The translations under genes and the position numbers were made by a program. The notes beneath the pieces were generated by a model. It had not been told where the DNA came from and ran no database searches. It was given only the letters and a program-made list of their open reading frames with translations. 64,000 bases of DNA from Variovorax sp. PMC12 (GTDB taxonomy: Bacteria > Pseudomonadota > Gammaproteobacteria > Burkholderiales > Burkholderiaceae_C): assembly GCF_003019815.1 (NCBI RefSeq), contig NZ_CP027773.1, positions 2,305,001-2,369,000 of the forward strand, given 5' to 3'. This document shows positions 1 to 9,332 of the stretch, in pieces (the first letter of the stretch is position 1; the number at the start of each line of letters is the position of its first letter).

Positions 1-1
1 C

Positions 2-972
<971 letters not shown>

Positions 973-976
<4 letters not shown>

Positions 977-1986
977 CGACAACGATCACGTCCACGGCGA
1001 GCGCACCGCTGCTGCGGGTGCGCGACCTGCGCAAGCACTACACCGCGCCCAAGCGCTGGCTCAGCCCGCGCAAGCCGCCGATCCAGGCGGTCGACGGCGT
1101 GTCTTTTTCGGTGGCGCGCGGCGAGACGCTGTCGCTGGTCGGCGAGTCGGGCTGCGGCAAGACGACCACGGCCAAGTCGGTGCTGCGGCTGGTGGAGCCC
1201 AGCGGTGGCTCGGTGCAGCTCGAGGGCGAGGAGCTGCTGACGCTCTCGTCCGAAGACATGCGCATGCGCCGGCGCGACCTGCAGATCATTTTCCAGGACC
1301 CGTACGCCTCGCTGAACCCGCGCCTGACAGCCGGCGACATCGTGGCCGAGCCGATGCGCAATTTCAGCAACCTCGGCACGGGCAGCAGCGCGGCCGAGCG
1401 GCGCGAGCGCGTGCAGTGGCTGTTCTCGCGCGTGGGCCTGCGGCCGGAGGCGGCGAAGAAGTATCCGCACGAGTTCTCGGGCGGCCAGCGGCAGCGCCTG
1501 GGCATTGCACGCGCGCTGGCGTTGAACCCGAAGCTGATCGTGTGCGACGAGCCGGTCTCGGCGCTCGACGTGTCGGTGCAGGCGCAGGTGGTCAACCTGC
1601 TGATGGACCTGCAGGCCGAATTCGGCATCGCCTATCTGTTCGTGGCGCACGATCTTGCGGTGGTGCGGCACATCAGCCATCGCGTGGCGGTGATGTACCT
1701 CGGGCACATCGTCGAGATCGCGGACCGCGACACGCTGTTCTCGGCGCCGCTGCACCCATACACGGAGATCCTGCTGTCGGCCGTGCCCGTACCCAACCCG
1801 CGCACGCCCGCGCGGCGCATGTTGCTGCAGGGCGATCCGCCGAGCCCCGCCAATCCGCCTTCGGGATGCCGCTTTCACACGCGCTGCCCGATGGCGCAGG
1901 CGGTGTGCAAGGAGAAGGTGCCCGAGCTTGGCGAGCGCCCTTCTTCTTCCAATGGCGGGCATTGGGTTGCCTGCCATTTCCGCTGA
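973..1986 (+). CDS. dppF: Dipeptide/oligopeptide ABC transporter ATPase (DppF-like)
   Basis: Second ATPase of the same importer, 337 aa, starting at the ATG that overlaps the TGA of the preceding gene. A longer start at 946 would overlap the first gene by 31 nt and lacks family support. Motifs in order are Walker A GESGCGKTT, Q-loop IFQDPYASLNPR, signature FSGGQRQR, Walker B LIVCDEPVSALDVS, the switch His in FVAHDLAVV, and a terminal oligo_HPY region with GCRFHTRCP. Heterodimeric DppD/DppF pairs are the rule for this transporter class. The gene ends just before a 331-nt spacer carrying two palindromic repeats. Confidence 0.94.
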
Positions 1987-2025
1987 GATGACTTTGCTTG
2001 TTGCTCAGGTCGGTTGTTCGGGGTG

Positions 2026-2121
2026 CGATCGTGCCGACGGGGTACCTTGCTCCGCGAATGTCCCCCGGCCTTCGGCCTCCTCCTTTATTTCGCTGCGCAA
2101 GGCACCCCGCCGGCACGATCG
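2026..2121 (+). repeat. Palindromic repeat element, copy 1 (96 bp)
   Basis: Arms 2026-2050 and 2097-2121 are inverted repeats of 25 nt with 2 mismatches. They enclose a 46-nt core at 2051-2096 that contains GGCCTTCGGCC and GCGAA/TTCGC self-complementary segments. The core is identical, in reverse orientation, to 2190-2235. The spacer has no convincing gene; short reading frames through it change with the repeat and are not credible. Confidence 0.85.
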
Positions 2122-2164
2122 TTCAGAGCCCTGGTTGGTTGGCTCGCACAAGCGCTGCGTCCAT

Positions 2165-2260
2165 GTGCACAGGGCGCCGGGTACTCCCCGCAGCGAAATA
2201 AAGGAGGAGGCCGAAGGCCGGGGGACATTCGCGGAGGGGAGTACCCGGCGGCCTGTGCAC
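2165..2260 (-). repeat. Palindromic repeat element, copy 2 (96 bp), inverted
   Basis: Same architecture as copy 1 in opposite orientation: arms 2165-2189 and 2236-2260 pair over 25 nt with 1 mismatch, and core 2190-2235 matches copy 1 at 46 of 46 positions. Between copies the outer parts of the arms differ almost completely, and only an inner GGGTAC is shared. The element sits 57 bp before the deacylase start, so it could affect read-through from the transporter genes. Confidence 0.85.
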
Positions 2261-2317
2261 GCACCCTGAACCAGAGCACCAAGAAAAAAACGCCCAAAAA
2301 ACACGAAAGGACCCGAC

Positions 2318-3781
2318 ATGACCGAACCCACACCCCACTACGACCTGCTGATCCGCGGCGGCACAGTCATCGACGGCACCAAGGCGCCGCGCTTCGACGC
2401 CGACGTGGGCATCACGGCCGGCCGCATCGCCGCCATCGGCAACCTCGCAGGCCACACCGCGGAACAGATCATCGACGCCACCGGCCGCATCGTCGCACCC
2501 GGCTTCATCGACTCGCACACCCACGACGACCAGGCCGTGCTGTCCCAGGCGCAGATGCCGTTCAAGGTTTCGCAGGGCGTGACCACGGTGATCGCCGGCA
2601 ACTGCGGCATCAGCGCCGCGCCGCTGCGCATCGACATGGACCTGCCGATGCCGCTGAGCCTGCTCGAGTCGCCCGCCGAAGGCCGCTTCACCAGCTTTGC
2701 CGCCTACCTCGACGCACTGCGCGCCACCCCCTCCTCGGTCAACGTCGCCGCGATGGTCGGCCACTCGACCCTGCGCGCCGTCGTCATGTCCGACCTCGAC
2801 CGCCCCGCCAACGACAGCGAGATCGCCGCCATGCAGACCCTCGTCGAAGAAGCCATGCAGGCCGGCGCCATCGGCATGTCGACCGGCACCTTCTACCCGC
2901 CTGCGGTGAAGGCCACGACCGAGGAAATCATCGAAGTCGGCCGCCCGCTCAGCGCGCGCAAGGCGCTGTACGTGACCCACATGCGCGATGAGAGCGACCG
3001 CGTGATGGAGTCGCTCGAAGAAACCTTCCAGATCGGCCGTGCGCTGGACATCCCCGTGGTGGTGTCGCACCACAAGGTGCAGAACACGCAGAACTTCGGC
3101 AAGACCAAGGTCACGCTGCCCTTCATCAAGGAGGCCATGCAGCACCAGTGCATCGGGCTCGACTGCTACCCCTACACCGCCGGCTCCACCATGATCCGCA
3201 CCGACCGCGGAATGATGGAAGGCCGCGTGCTCATCGCGTCCAGCGTGCCGCACCCCGAGTGCGCCGGCCGCGACCTGAAGGACATCGCCGCCGAATGGGG
3301 CGTGTCGGGGGAAGAGGCCGCGCAGCGGCTGCAACCCGGCAGCGCGATCTATTTCATGATGGACGAGGACGACGTGCAGCGCATCCTCGCGTTCGACGAC
3401 ACCATGATCGGCTCCGACGGCATTCCGCTGGGCGACAAGCCGCACCCGCGCCTGTGGGGCACCTTTCCGCGCGTGCTGGGCCACTACAGCCGCGACATCG
3501 GCCTGTTCCCGCTCGAAACGGCGGTGTGGAAGATGACCGGCCTCACCGCCCGCAACTTCGGCCTGCACGAACGCGGCACGCTCAAGCCGGGCCACCATGC
3601 CGACGTGGTGATCTTCAACGCCGCGACGGTGCGCGACACCGCGAACTACGAAACGCCGATGCAGCCAGCCGAAGGCATCGACGCGGTGATCGTGAACGGG
3701 ACCGTGACCTGGCGCGACGGCGTGCACAGCGGTGCGCGCAATGGGCAGGTGATCACGCGGCGCGAGACGCAGGCGGCCTGA
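2318..3781 (+). CDS. N-acyl-D-amino-acid deacylase (D-aminoacylase), amidohydrolase superfamily
   Basis: Zn-dependent hydrolase of 487 aa predicted to release D-amino acids from N-acyl-D-amino acids in the cytoplasm. The N-terminal beta-sandwich (YDLLIRGGTVIDG) is followed by the metal-binding HxH in SHTHDD (His67, His69). Cys96 in GNCGIS is at the position of the metal-bridging Cys of characterised D-aminoacylases. Further catalytic-region matches are THMRDESD, VVSHHKVQN and SDGIPLGDKPHPR. A GAAAGGA ribosome site precedes the ATG by 8 nt. It lies downstream of the peptide-transporter ATPases, which suggests uptake followed by deacylation, although the intervening palindromes may separate transcription. 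Related dihydropyrimidinase-like amidohydrolases are the alternative but fit less well. Confidence 0.88.
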   Translation: MTEPTPHYDLLIRGGTVIDGTKAPRFDADVGITAGRIAAIGNLAGHTAEQIIDATGRIVAPGFIDSHTHDDQAVLSQAQMPFKVSQGVTTVIAGNCGISAAPLRIDMDLPMPLSLLESPAEGRFTSFAAYLDALRATPSSVNVAAMVGHSTLRAVVMSDLDRPANDSEIAAMQTLVEEAMQAGAIGMSTGTFYPPAVKATTEEIIEVGRPLSARKALYVTHMRDESDRVMESLEETFQIGRALDIPVVVSHHKVQNTQNFGKTKVTLPFIKEAMQHQCIGLDCYPYTAGSTMIRTDRGMMEGRVLIASSVPHPECAGRDLKDIAAEWGVSGEEAAQRLQPGSAIYFMMDEDDVQRILAFDDTMIGSDGIPLGDKPHPRLWGTFPRVLGHYSRDIGLFPLETAVWKMTGLTARNFGLHERGTLKPGHHADVVIFNAATVRDTANYETPMQPAEGIDAVIVNGTVTWRDGVHSGARNGQVITRRETQAA

Positions 3782-3799
3782 TCCCCTTGAAGGACTCGT

Positions 3800-4012
3800 T
3801 CAGTCGGGGGCGTTCATCACGCGATCGAATTCCTCGTCCGCCGGCACGTTGTCGGCATCGAGTTCGCTCGCATCGGTGAGATCGATGCCGGTTTCATCCG
3901 ACAGGTCGTCGGAGGCATCGCTCTCTATCTCCTCGAAGTCGTCGGCTGGCGTGTTGTCCTCATCGTCGTCTGAGGGCGAAGCGGAGCGCGCGGTGGCGTC
4001 GACGTTGTTCAT
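3800..4012 (-). CDS. Small highly acidic protein, function unknown
   Basis: A 70-residue protein with 26 Asp/Glu, two Arg and no Lys, hence very acidic and probably disordered. There is no signal peptide or membrane segment. An AGGA ribosome site lies 7 nt before the ATG. It is convergent with the deacylase and co-oriented with, but downstream of, the ZIP transporter gene. I do not recognise the family. Asp-rich runs such as SDDDEDN could bind cations or basic proteins, but nothing in the sequence decides this. Confidence 0.6.
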   Translation of the reverse strand: MNNVDATARSASPSDDDEDNTPADDFEEIESDASDDLSDETGIDLTDASELDADNVPADEEFDRVMNAPD

Positions 4013-4122
4013 GATCGGTTCCTAGGCTGATTGCTGACAGGCCCCCTATGGTGCGCCTGTTTCAGCCGTTCCGGTTCATCCGGCACGCAGCGTCGGTGTC
4101 GGAAATTTTCCCGCCGGGCGCG

Positions 4123-5025
4123 TCAGTCCTTGTGCACGTGGCCGTGTTCGCCGTGCCCGGGGTCGTTGTGGCCGTGATCGTGGCCATGCTCGCCGTGGGC
4201 CAGCCGGCTCACGCCGGTGACCAGCACGATGCCCGCGGCCAGCCACAGGATCTGCGCCGCCGTCTGGCGGGCCGGCAGGCGCTTCTGCAACTGCGGAATC
4301 AGGTCGGCCAGCGCCACGTAGACGAAGCTGCTGCCGGCCAGCACCAGGAAGTACGGCAGCCAGCCGTGCAACTGGTCGACCAGCCACCAGCCCACGATGC
4401 CGCCGAGCGTGGTCATGGTGCCGGCGAGCGACACCTTCACCAGCGCCGCGCGCTGGTTGGCCGAACTCTGGCGCAGCACCACGAGGTCGCCGATGTGGTG
4501 GGGAATCTCGTGCGCCAGCACGGCGATGGCTGCCACCAGGCCCAGGCGGATGTCTGCGGTGAAGGCCGAGGCGATCAGGATGCCGTCGCCGAAGCAGTGC
4601 ACGCTGTCGCCGGTCAGCACGGCCCAGCCGCCTGTGCGCGGCGTGTTGTCGTGGCTGTGGGCATGGCCGTGAGAGTGCCCGTGATCGTGGCCATGGTCGT
4701 GCCCCGCATGCGCGTCGGCCCCGCCGCCGTGGTGGTGTTCATGGCCGTGGTGCCACAGCTCGGCCTTGTCGAGCAGGAAGAAGAAGACCAGCCCGAACAG
4801 CAGCACCGCGAACAGCAGCGCGGGCTCGATGCCGCTTTCGAAGGCTTCGGGCAGGAGATGCATGAAGGCGGTGGCAAGCAGCGCGCCCGCCGCGAGGCTC
4901 AGCAGGTGCTGCGGGTTGACGCCGCCCGAACCACTGCGCACGCCCACTTTCAGCAACAGGGCCGCGAGCCAGACGCTCCCGATACCGGCAACCAGGGTTG
5001 CCACGATGATGACTATCAAATTCAT
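4123..5025 (-). CDS. ZIP-family divalent metal transporter
   Basis: Inner-membrane metal (Zn/Fe) transporter of about 300 aa. Hydrophobic segments start at the N-terminus (MNLIVIIVATLVAGIGSVW), and HLLPEAFESG matches the family's metal-site helix. A long His-rich loop (HGHEHHHGGG, then alternating HDHGHDHGHSHGH) is typical of ZIP cytoplasmic loops. The conserved HEIPHHIGD stretch of helix V carries metal-ligand His residues. The C-terminus is again His-rich (HGEHGHDHGHN). I prefer the ATG at 5025; an in-frame GTG at 5052 would add nine residues. No clear ribosome site was seen for either. Confidence 0.9.
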   Translation of the reverse strand: MNLIVIIVATLVAGIGSVWLAALLLKVGVRSGSGGVNPQHLLSLAAGALLATAFMHLLPEAFESGIEPALLFAVLLFGLVFFFLLDKAELWHHGHEHHHGGGADAHAGHDHGHDHGHSHGHAHSHDNTPRTGGWAVLTGDSVHCFGDGILIASAFTADIRLGLVAAIAVLAHEIPHHIGDLVVLRQSSANQRAALVKVSLAGTMTTLGGIVGWWLVDQLHGWLPYFLVLAGSSFVYVALADLIPQLQKRLPARQTAAQILWLAAGIVLVTGVSRLAHGEHGHDHGHNDPGHGEHGHVHKD

Positions 5026-5081
5026 AGCTGCTTGCGCAAGAGGGGCGGCCACCGAGACGGTCTCGGGGCCGTTGCCCGATC

Positions 5082-5117
5082 ATAAAAAAGAAAAAGGCCG
5101 TCACATCGGACGGCCTT
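5082..5117 (-). terminator. Rho-independent terminator after the dienelactone-hydrolase-like gene
   Basis: Perfect 9-bp stem AAGGCCGTC (5094-5102) with GACGGCCTT (5109-5117), 6-nt loop, followed on the minus strand by a T-rich run (5082-5093). It lies 29 nt beyond the stop at 5146. Confidence 0.85.
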
Positions 5118-5145
5118 CGGCGGGGGTGGCTACAGGGCGCCGTGT

Positions 5146-6042
5146 TCAGGCGACGCCATTGGCTTTGAACCAGGCCGTGGCGCGTTGCCAGCCGTCGTCC
5201 GCCGCGCTCTTGAGGTAGCTGGGGCGGTAGTCGGCATGGAACGCGTGGCCTGCTTCGGGGTACACGACGAAGCTCGAAGCCTTGGCCGCCGGAGTCCCAT
5301 TGGCCAGAGCAGCTTTCATCTTATCAACCGTGTCAAGGGGGATCCCCTGATCTTTTCCGCCGTACAGGCCGAGCACCGGCGCCTGCAGGCTGGCGGCGAT
5401 GTCGACGGGGTGCTTCGGGGTCAGTTCGCTGGCCTGGCCGACCAGCCGGCCGTACCACGCCACGCCCGCCTTGACCTTGCCGGTCGCGGCATAGAGCCAG
5501 GTGATGCGCCCGCCCCAGCAGAAGCCGGTGATGCCGGCCTTGCTGGTGTCGCCGCCGTGGGCCTTGGCATAGGCCAGCGCGCCGTCGAGGTCGGCCATGA
5601 CCTGGGCGTCGGGCACCTTGGTGACGATGTCGGCCTGCAGCTTGGGGATGTCGGTGTAGCCGCGCGGATCGCCCTGGCGCGCGTAGAGCTCCGGCGCAAT
5701 GGCCAGGTAGCCCAGCCTGGCGAAGCGGCGGCAGGTGTCGGCGATGTATTCGTGCACCCCGAAGATTTCCTGGATGACGAGGATCACCGGCAGGCCGGTC
5801 TTGCCCTCGGGCGCCGCCGCATAGGCTGGCACCTCGAAGCCGTTGACGGTGTACTTGATCGGGCCGGCCTTCAGGCCCTCGGACGATGTGGCGACGGCTG
5901 TCTGCGCGGCGACCGGCAGCACGGCCGCGGCATAGCCCACGCCGATGGCGGCCTTGAGCGCGGTGCGGCGCGTGGCGCCCTGCCCTGTGCTCTCGCCGGG
6001 GCGAAGCGAGTCGAAGTCGGAACGGCTGTCGTCAAGGGACAT
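5146..6042 (-). CDS. Dienelactone hydrolase family protein, Tat-exported
   Basis: Alpha/beta hydrolase of 298 aa. The start at 6042 is chosen because GGAG precedes it by 8 nt; upstream starts lack a site. The N-terminus carries a twin-arginine signal (TRRTALKAAIG, Arg25-Arg26, then a hydrophobic stretch), so the enzyme should fold in the cytoplasm and be exported. The nucleophile is Cys175 in GFCWGG, as in dienelactone hydrolases, with Asp in YGGKDQGIP and His in EAGHAFHAD completing the triad. Family members hydrolyse dienelactones or other small lactones/esters. Export argues against a classical role in intracellular chlorocatechol degradation. It is transcribed alone and ends in a terminator. 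Confidence 0.85.
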   Translation of the reverse strand: MSLDDSRSDFDSLRPGESTGQGATRRTALKAAIGVGYAAAVLPVAAQTAVATSSEGLKAGPIKYTVNGFEVPAYAAAPEGKTGLPVILVIQEIFGVHEYIADTCRRFARLGYLAIAPELYARQGDPRGYTDIPKLQADIVTKVPDAQVMADLDGALAYAKAHGGDTSKAGITGFCWGGRITWLYAATGKVKAGVAWYGRLVGQASELTPKHPVDIAASLQAPVLGLYGGKDQGIPLDTVDKMKAALANGTPAAKASSFVVYPEAGHAFHADYRPSYLKSAADDGWQRATAWFKANGVA

Positions 6043-6141
6043 GGGGAGGCTCCAGTGGAATCGTCGAACAAGGGGGATGCGCGAAAAACGCACCGCCGCA
6101 ATGTAGGCGGTATTCGGCCGGCGGCCTCCATGCCCGGAATT

Positions 6142-6891
6142 TCAGTGGGGTTGGTCGATGCCGTAGGCGCGGCGCGCCAGCGCGGCGGCAAGCACCTGCG
6201 CCGGATCGATCAGGTCGAGCCCGGCCACGGCAGCCGAGCCCTGCAGGCCCAGCGGCACTTCGGTGCAGCCCATGACGATGGTCACAGGTCCGTGGCGATC
6301 CGCCAGGCGCAGCGCAACTTCGGAAAAGCACTGCTCGGCCAGCGCCATGTTGCCGGCCTTCACGCCGTCGAAGATGCCGCGCGTGATGGTCCGGCGCTCT
6401 TCCGCCAGTGGGATGTGGCAGTGCAGCCCCACGTCGGCCAGCGCCTGCTCATAAAGGCGCACGCGGTAAGTGCCCTCGGTGGCCATCAGCGCCACGCCGC
6501 TCGCGCCCTGCGCCGACAGCTGCCGCGCGGTCTCGCGCGCCATGTGCAGCAGCTCGACCTGCGGAAAGCGCTCCTGCAGGCTGGCATGCCAGGCGTGCGC
6601 GGTGTTGCAGGCGATGGCCACGGCCCGGCTGCCCAGCGCGGCCAGCCGGCCCAGCGCCTGCAGCATCGGCTCCAGCGGCTGGTGCGCGCCCTGCTCGGTG
6701 GAGGCCAGCGCGTCGGTGCGGTCGGGCACCGGCACCTGCGCGAGCCAGTGTTCGGGAAAGGACTGGTCGCGCACCGGCTCGCCGCGCGCGCGCATCTGCT
6801 GCGCGCAGGCCTGCACGAAGAGCCGGACGAAATCGGCGCCCGCCGCGGGGCCCATGCCCCCAAGAATGCCGACAACGTTCGTCGAAACCAT
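6142..6891 (-). CDS. Aspartate/glutamate racemase family protein
   Basis: PLP-independent racemase-fold protein of 249 aa. The N-terminal VGILGGMGPAAG is diagnostic. The two catalytic cysteines expected for the family are present, in AIACNTAHAW and VMGCTEVPLG. An AGAAAGAG sequence precedes the ATG. It lies downstream of, and is co-oriented with, a polar amino-acid binding protein, with a DadA-type gene divergent beyond. This suggests interconversion of L- and D-Asp/Glu or a related substrate. The exact substrate is not determined by sequence; hydantoin racemase is less likely. Confidence 0.87.
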   Translation of the reverse strand: MVSTNVVGILGGMGPAAGADFVRLFVQACAQQMRARGEPVRDQSFPEHWLAQVPVPDRTDALASTEQGAHQPLEPMLQALGRLAALGSRAVAIACNTAHAWHASLQERFPQVELLHMARETARQLSAQGASGVALMATEGTYRVRLYEQALADVGLHCHIPLAEERRTITRGIFDGVKAGNMALAEQCFSEVALRLADRHGPVTIVMGCTEVPLGLQGSAAVAGLDLIDPAQVLAAALARRAYGIDQPH

Positions 6892-6967
6892 GATCTCTTT
6901 CTATTTCAGGAATGTCGCGGAACCGGCTCTGCCGGGCCGCTGGCATTGCCCCCGCCTGGGGGCGAAC

Positions 6968-7858
6968 TCAAATGGCTGGCTTGTCGCTCAAGGCTTTCAG
7001 GTTTTCCTTCAGCTGCGGGCTCATCGGCAGGTTCAGCGGCAGGTTCTTCGGCGGAATCGGCTGCATGAACCATTTGTCGTAGAGCTTCTCGAATTCGCCG
7101 CTCTTCATCATGGCGGCGAAGGTGTCGTCGACCACTTTCTTGAACGCCGGGTCGTCCTTGGGCAGCATGCAGGCATAGGGCTCGACCTGCAGCGACTCGC
7201 CCACCACCTCGAAGTCCGAAGGCGTCTTCGCGTTGGAGATCAGGCCGAACAGCAGGACGTCGTCCATCGCGAAGGCCACGGCGCGGTCGCTCTCCAGCAG
7301 CAGGAACGAATCCGCGTGGTCCTTGCCCAGCACGATGTTCATGCCGAGGTTCTTCTCGATGTTGTACTTGCGCATGACCAGCACGTTGGTCGTGCCGGTG
7401 GTGCTGGCCACGGTCTTCTTTGCAAGGTCGGCGTAGTCCTTGATCTTCGAGGACTTCTTCACCAGCAGCCGCGTGCCCGTATAGAAATGATTGATGGCGA
7501 AGGCCACGTCCTTGCTGCGCGCGGTGTTGTTGGTGGTGGAGCCGCACTCCAGGTCGATGGTGCCGTTGGTGATCAGCGGAATGCGGTTCTGCGAGGTGAC
7601 GGGCATCAGCGCCACTTGCAGGTTGGGCTTGTTCAGTTTCTTCTTCACCGCCTCGACCACGGCATTCGAAAGCTCGACGGAAAACCCGATCGGCTTGCCG
7701 GGGCCGTCGAGGTAGCTGAAAGGCACCGAAGACTCGCGGTAGGCGAGCGTGATCTTGCCGGACTCGGCGATCTTGGCGAGCGTGTCGGCGGCTTGCGCGC
7801 CGGTGCCGGCAAAGAGCACCGCCGCGGCCATGGAAGCCATCAGTGAAGAGGATTTCAT
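6968..7858 (-). CDS. Glutamate/aspartate-type ABC transporter substrate-binding protein
   Basis: Periplasmic binding protein of 296 aa. The ATG at 7858 has a GGAG ribosome site and opens a clean Sec signal peptide (MKSSSLMASMAAAVLFAGTG, cleavage near AQAAD). The mature part starts TLAKIAESGKITLAYRES, the usual GltI/family-3 opening. The downstream GSTTNNTARSKDVAFAINHF corresponds to the ligand-binding hinge of GltI-like proteins. No permease or ATPase for it is nearby, so it either pairs with a distant transporter or works with the adjacent racemase pathway. Polar amino acid specificity is inferred from similarity only. Confidence 0.88.
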   Translation of the reverse strand: MKSSSLMASMAAAVLFAGTGAQAADTLAKIAESGKITLAYRESSVPFSYLDGPGKPIGFSVELSNAVVEAVKKKLNKPNLQVALMPVTSQNRIPLITNGTIDLECGSTTNNTARSKDVAFAINHFYTGTRLLVKKSSKIKDYADLAKKTVASTTGTTNVLVMRKYNIEKNLGMNIVLGKDHADSFLLLESDRAVAFAMDDVLLFGLISNAKTPSDFEVVGESLQVEPYACMLPKDDPAFKKVVDDTFAAMMKSGEFEKLYDKWFMQPIPPKNLPLNLPMSPQLKENLKALSDKPAI

Positions 7859-8098
7859 TCGAGCTCCGTTCGGTTGGATTGAACAGAAGGGCAGTGTAGG
7901 AAGGACGGGCCCAGGCGAATAATTCCAATTGAAACCCGGGCCATGCCCAAAGGTTATGGGTGCAAGACGGGGTCTGCCGGGCATGCACTTTGGCTATGGG
8001 GCGGGGTGCTATTTGCATGGGCGGCGGGCGGCGCGCGGCTCTAAAGTCTGCGTTGCGCCTCTTTCTTTTTTCTTCATCACTCCCGGAAAGTTGTCCCA

Positions 8099-9310
8099 AT
8101 GCATGTGTGTGTGCTCGGTGCCGGCATCGTGGGCCTGGCCACGGCCTGGCAGTTGGAACGCCAGGGCCACCAGGTCACGGTGATCGATCGCGCGACGCCG
8201 GGAGCCGGGGCCAGCGGCGGCAACGGCGCGCAGCTCAGCTATTCCTACGTGCAGCCGCTGGCCGACCCGTCGATCTGGAAGCAGCTGCCCAAGCTGCTGC
8301 TCTCTCCCACTTCGCCGCTCAAGCTGCGGCCGCAGCTCGATCCGCTGCAGTGGCGCTGGGGCATGGCGTTCCTGGCCGCCTGCAACGCGCAAACCTCGCA
8401 GCGCACCACGGCGCAGCTGCTGGCGCTGGCGGCCGAAAGCCGCGCGGGCTTCGAGGCGATGCGGGCCGACATCTCGCCCGACTGCGATTTCTCGGCCACC
8501 GGCAAGCTGGTGCTGTATGCGAGTGCGGCATCGCTGGCAGGCGCGCGTGCGCAGCTGGAGCTGCAGCGCGCCATGGGCAGCGAACAGCGGCTGGTGACGC
8601 CCGACGAGTGCGTCGCCATCGAACCCGCCCTGGCAGGCTATCGGGCGCGCATGGCTGGCGCTGTCTACACGCCGAGCGAGTGCGCCGCAGACTGCCTCAA
8701 GGTATGCGCCGAGCTGATGCGCGCCTTGAGCGCACGCGGCGTGCGCTTCATGCTCGGCACCGACGTGCACGGCTTCGCGCGCAACGGCGAGCGCATCGCC
8801 GCCGTGCGCACCGGCAATGGCGACGTGGAGGCCGAAGCCTTCGTGATGGCGCTGGGCACCGCCTCGCACAGGCTGGGCCGCCTGCTCGGTGCCTACCTGC
8901 CGGTGTATCCGCTCAAGGGCTACAGCATCACGGTCGATGTCGACCCCGCACCCGGCGCGGCGCCGCGCGTGAACGTGACGGACAGCGCACGCAAGGTGGT
9001 GTTCGCGCGCATCGGCTCGCGCCTGCGCGTGGCGGGCATGGCCGAGCTGGTGGGGCATGACGCGCGCATTCCGGCCACGCGCATCGAGACGCTGGAGGCC
9101 GCGACACGCGCCCTCTTCCCGCACGCGAGCCGCTTCGAAGCATTGCACCCCTGGACCGGCATGCGCCCCGCCACGCCGACGGGCCTGCCGATCATCGGCC
9201 GGCTGGATAGCGCGCCGTCGAACATGCTGTTCAATACCGGCCACGGCGCGCTGGGGTTCACGCTGGCCTTCGGTTCCGCGCAGCGGATCGCGCGGGCGCT
9301 GGCGGATTGA
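8099..9310 (+). CDS. dadA: D-amino-acid dehydrogenase (DadA-like FAD oxidoreductase)
   Basis: Membrane-associated flavoprotein of 403 aa that would oxidise D-amino acids to 2-oxo acids and pass electrons to the respiratory chain. The FAD dinucleotide-binding motif GAGIVGLATAWQL is at the N-terminus, followed by VIDRATPGAGASGGNGAQLS, a DadA hallmark. The C-terminal WTGMRPATPTGLPIIGR and TGHGALGFTLA match the second FAD-contact region. A GGAAAG site precedes the ATG. The 240-nt spacer to the divergent binding-protein gene contains short inverted elements (ATGCCC/GGGCAT, CCAAAG/CTTTGG at 7943-7993) that could be regulator sites but are not compelling. Glycine or sarcosine oxidase relatives are possible alternatives. 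Confidence 0.85.
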   Translation: MHVCVLGAGIVGLATAWQLERQGHQVTVIDRATPGAGASGGNGAQLSYSYVQPLADPSIWKQLPKLLLSPTSPLKLRPQLDPLQWRWGMAFLAACNAQTSQRTTAQLLALAAESRAGFEAMRADISPDCDFSATGKLVLYASAASLAGARAQLELQRAMGSEQRLVTPDECVAIEPALAGYRARMAGAVYTPSECAADCLKVCAELMRALSARGVRFMLGTDVHGFARNGERIAAVRTGNGDVEAEAFVMALGTASHRLGRLLGAYLPVYPLKGYSITVDVDPAPGAAPRVNVTDSARKVVFARIGSRLRVAGMAELVGHDARIPATRIETLEAATRALFPHASRFEALHPWTGMRPATPTGLPIIGRLDSAPSNMLFNTGHGALGFTLAFGSAQRIARALAD

Positions 9311-9332
9311 CCGGCACGAACGGAACAGCGCG

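Noticed and set aside
7943..7993. Short inverted repeats upstream of dadA as a LysR-type operator
   Set aside because: Six-base matches with irregular spacing are expected by chance in GC-rich DNA, and the LysR gene is not divergent from dadA.
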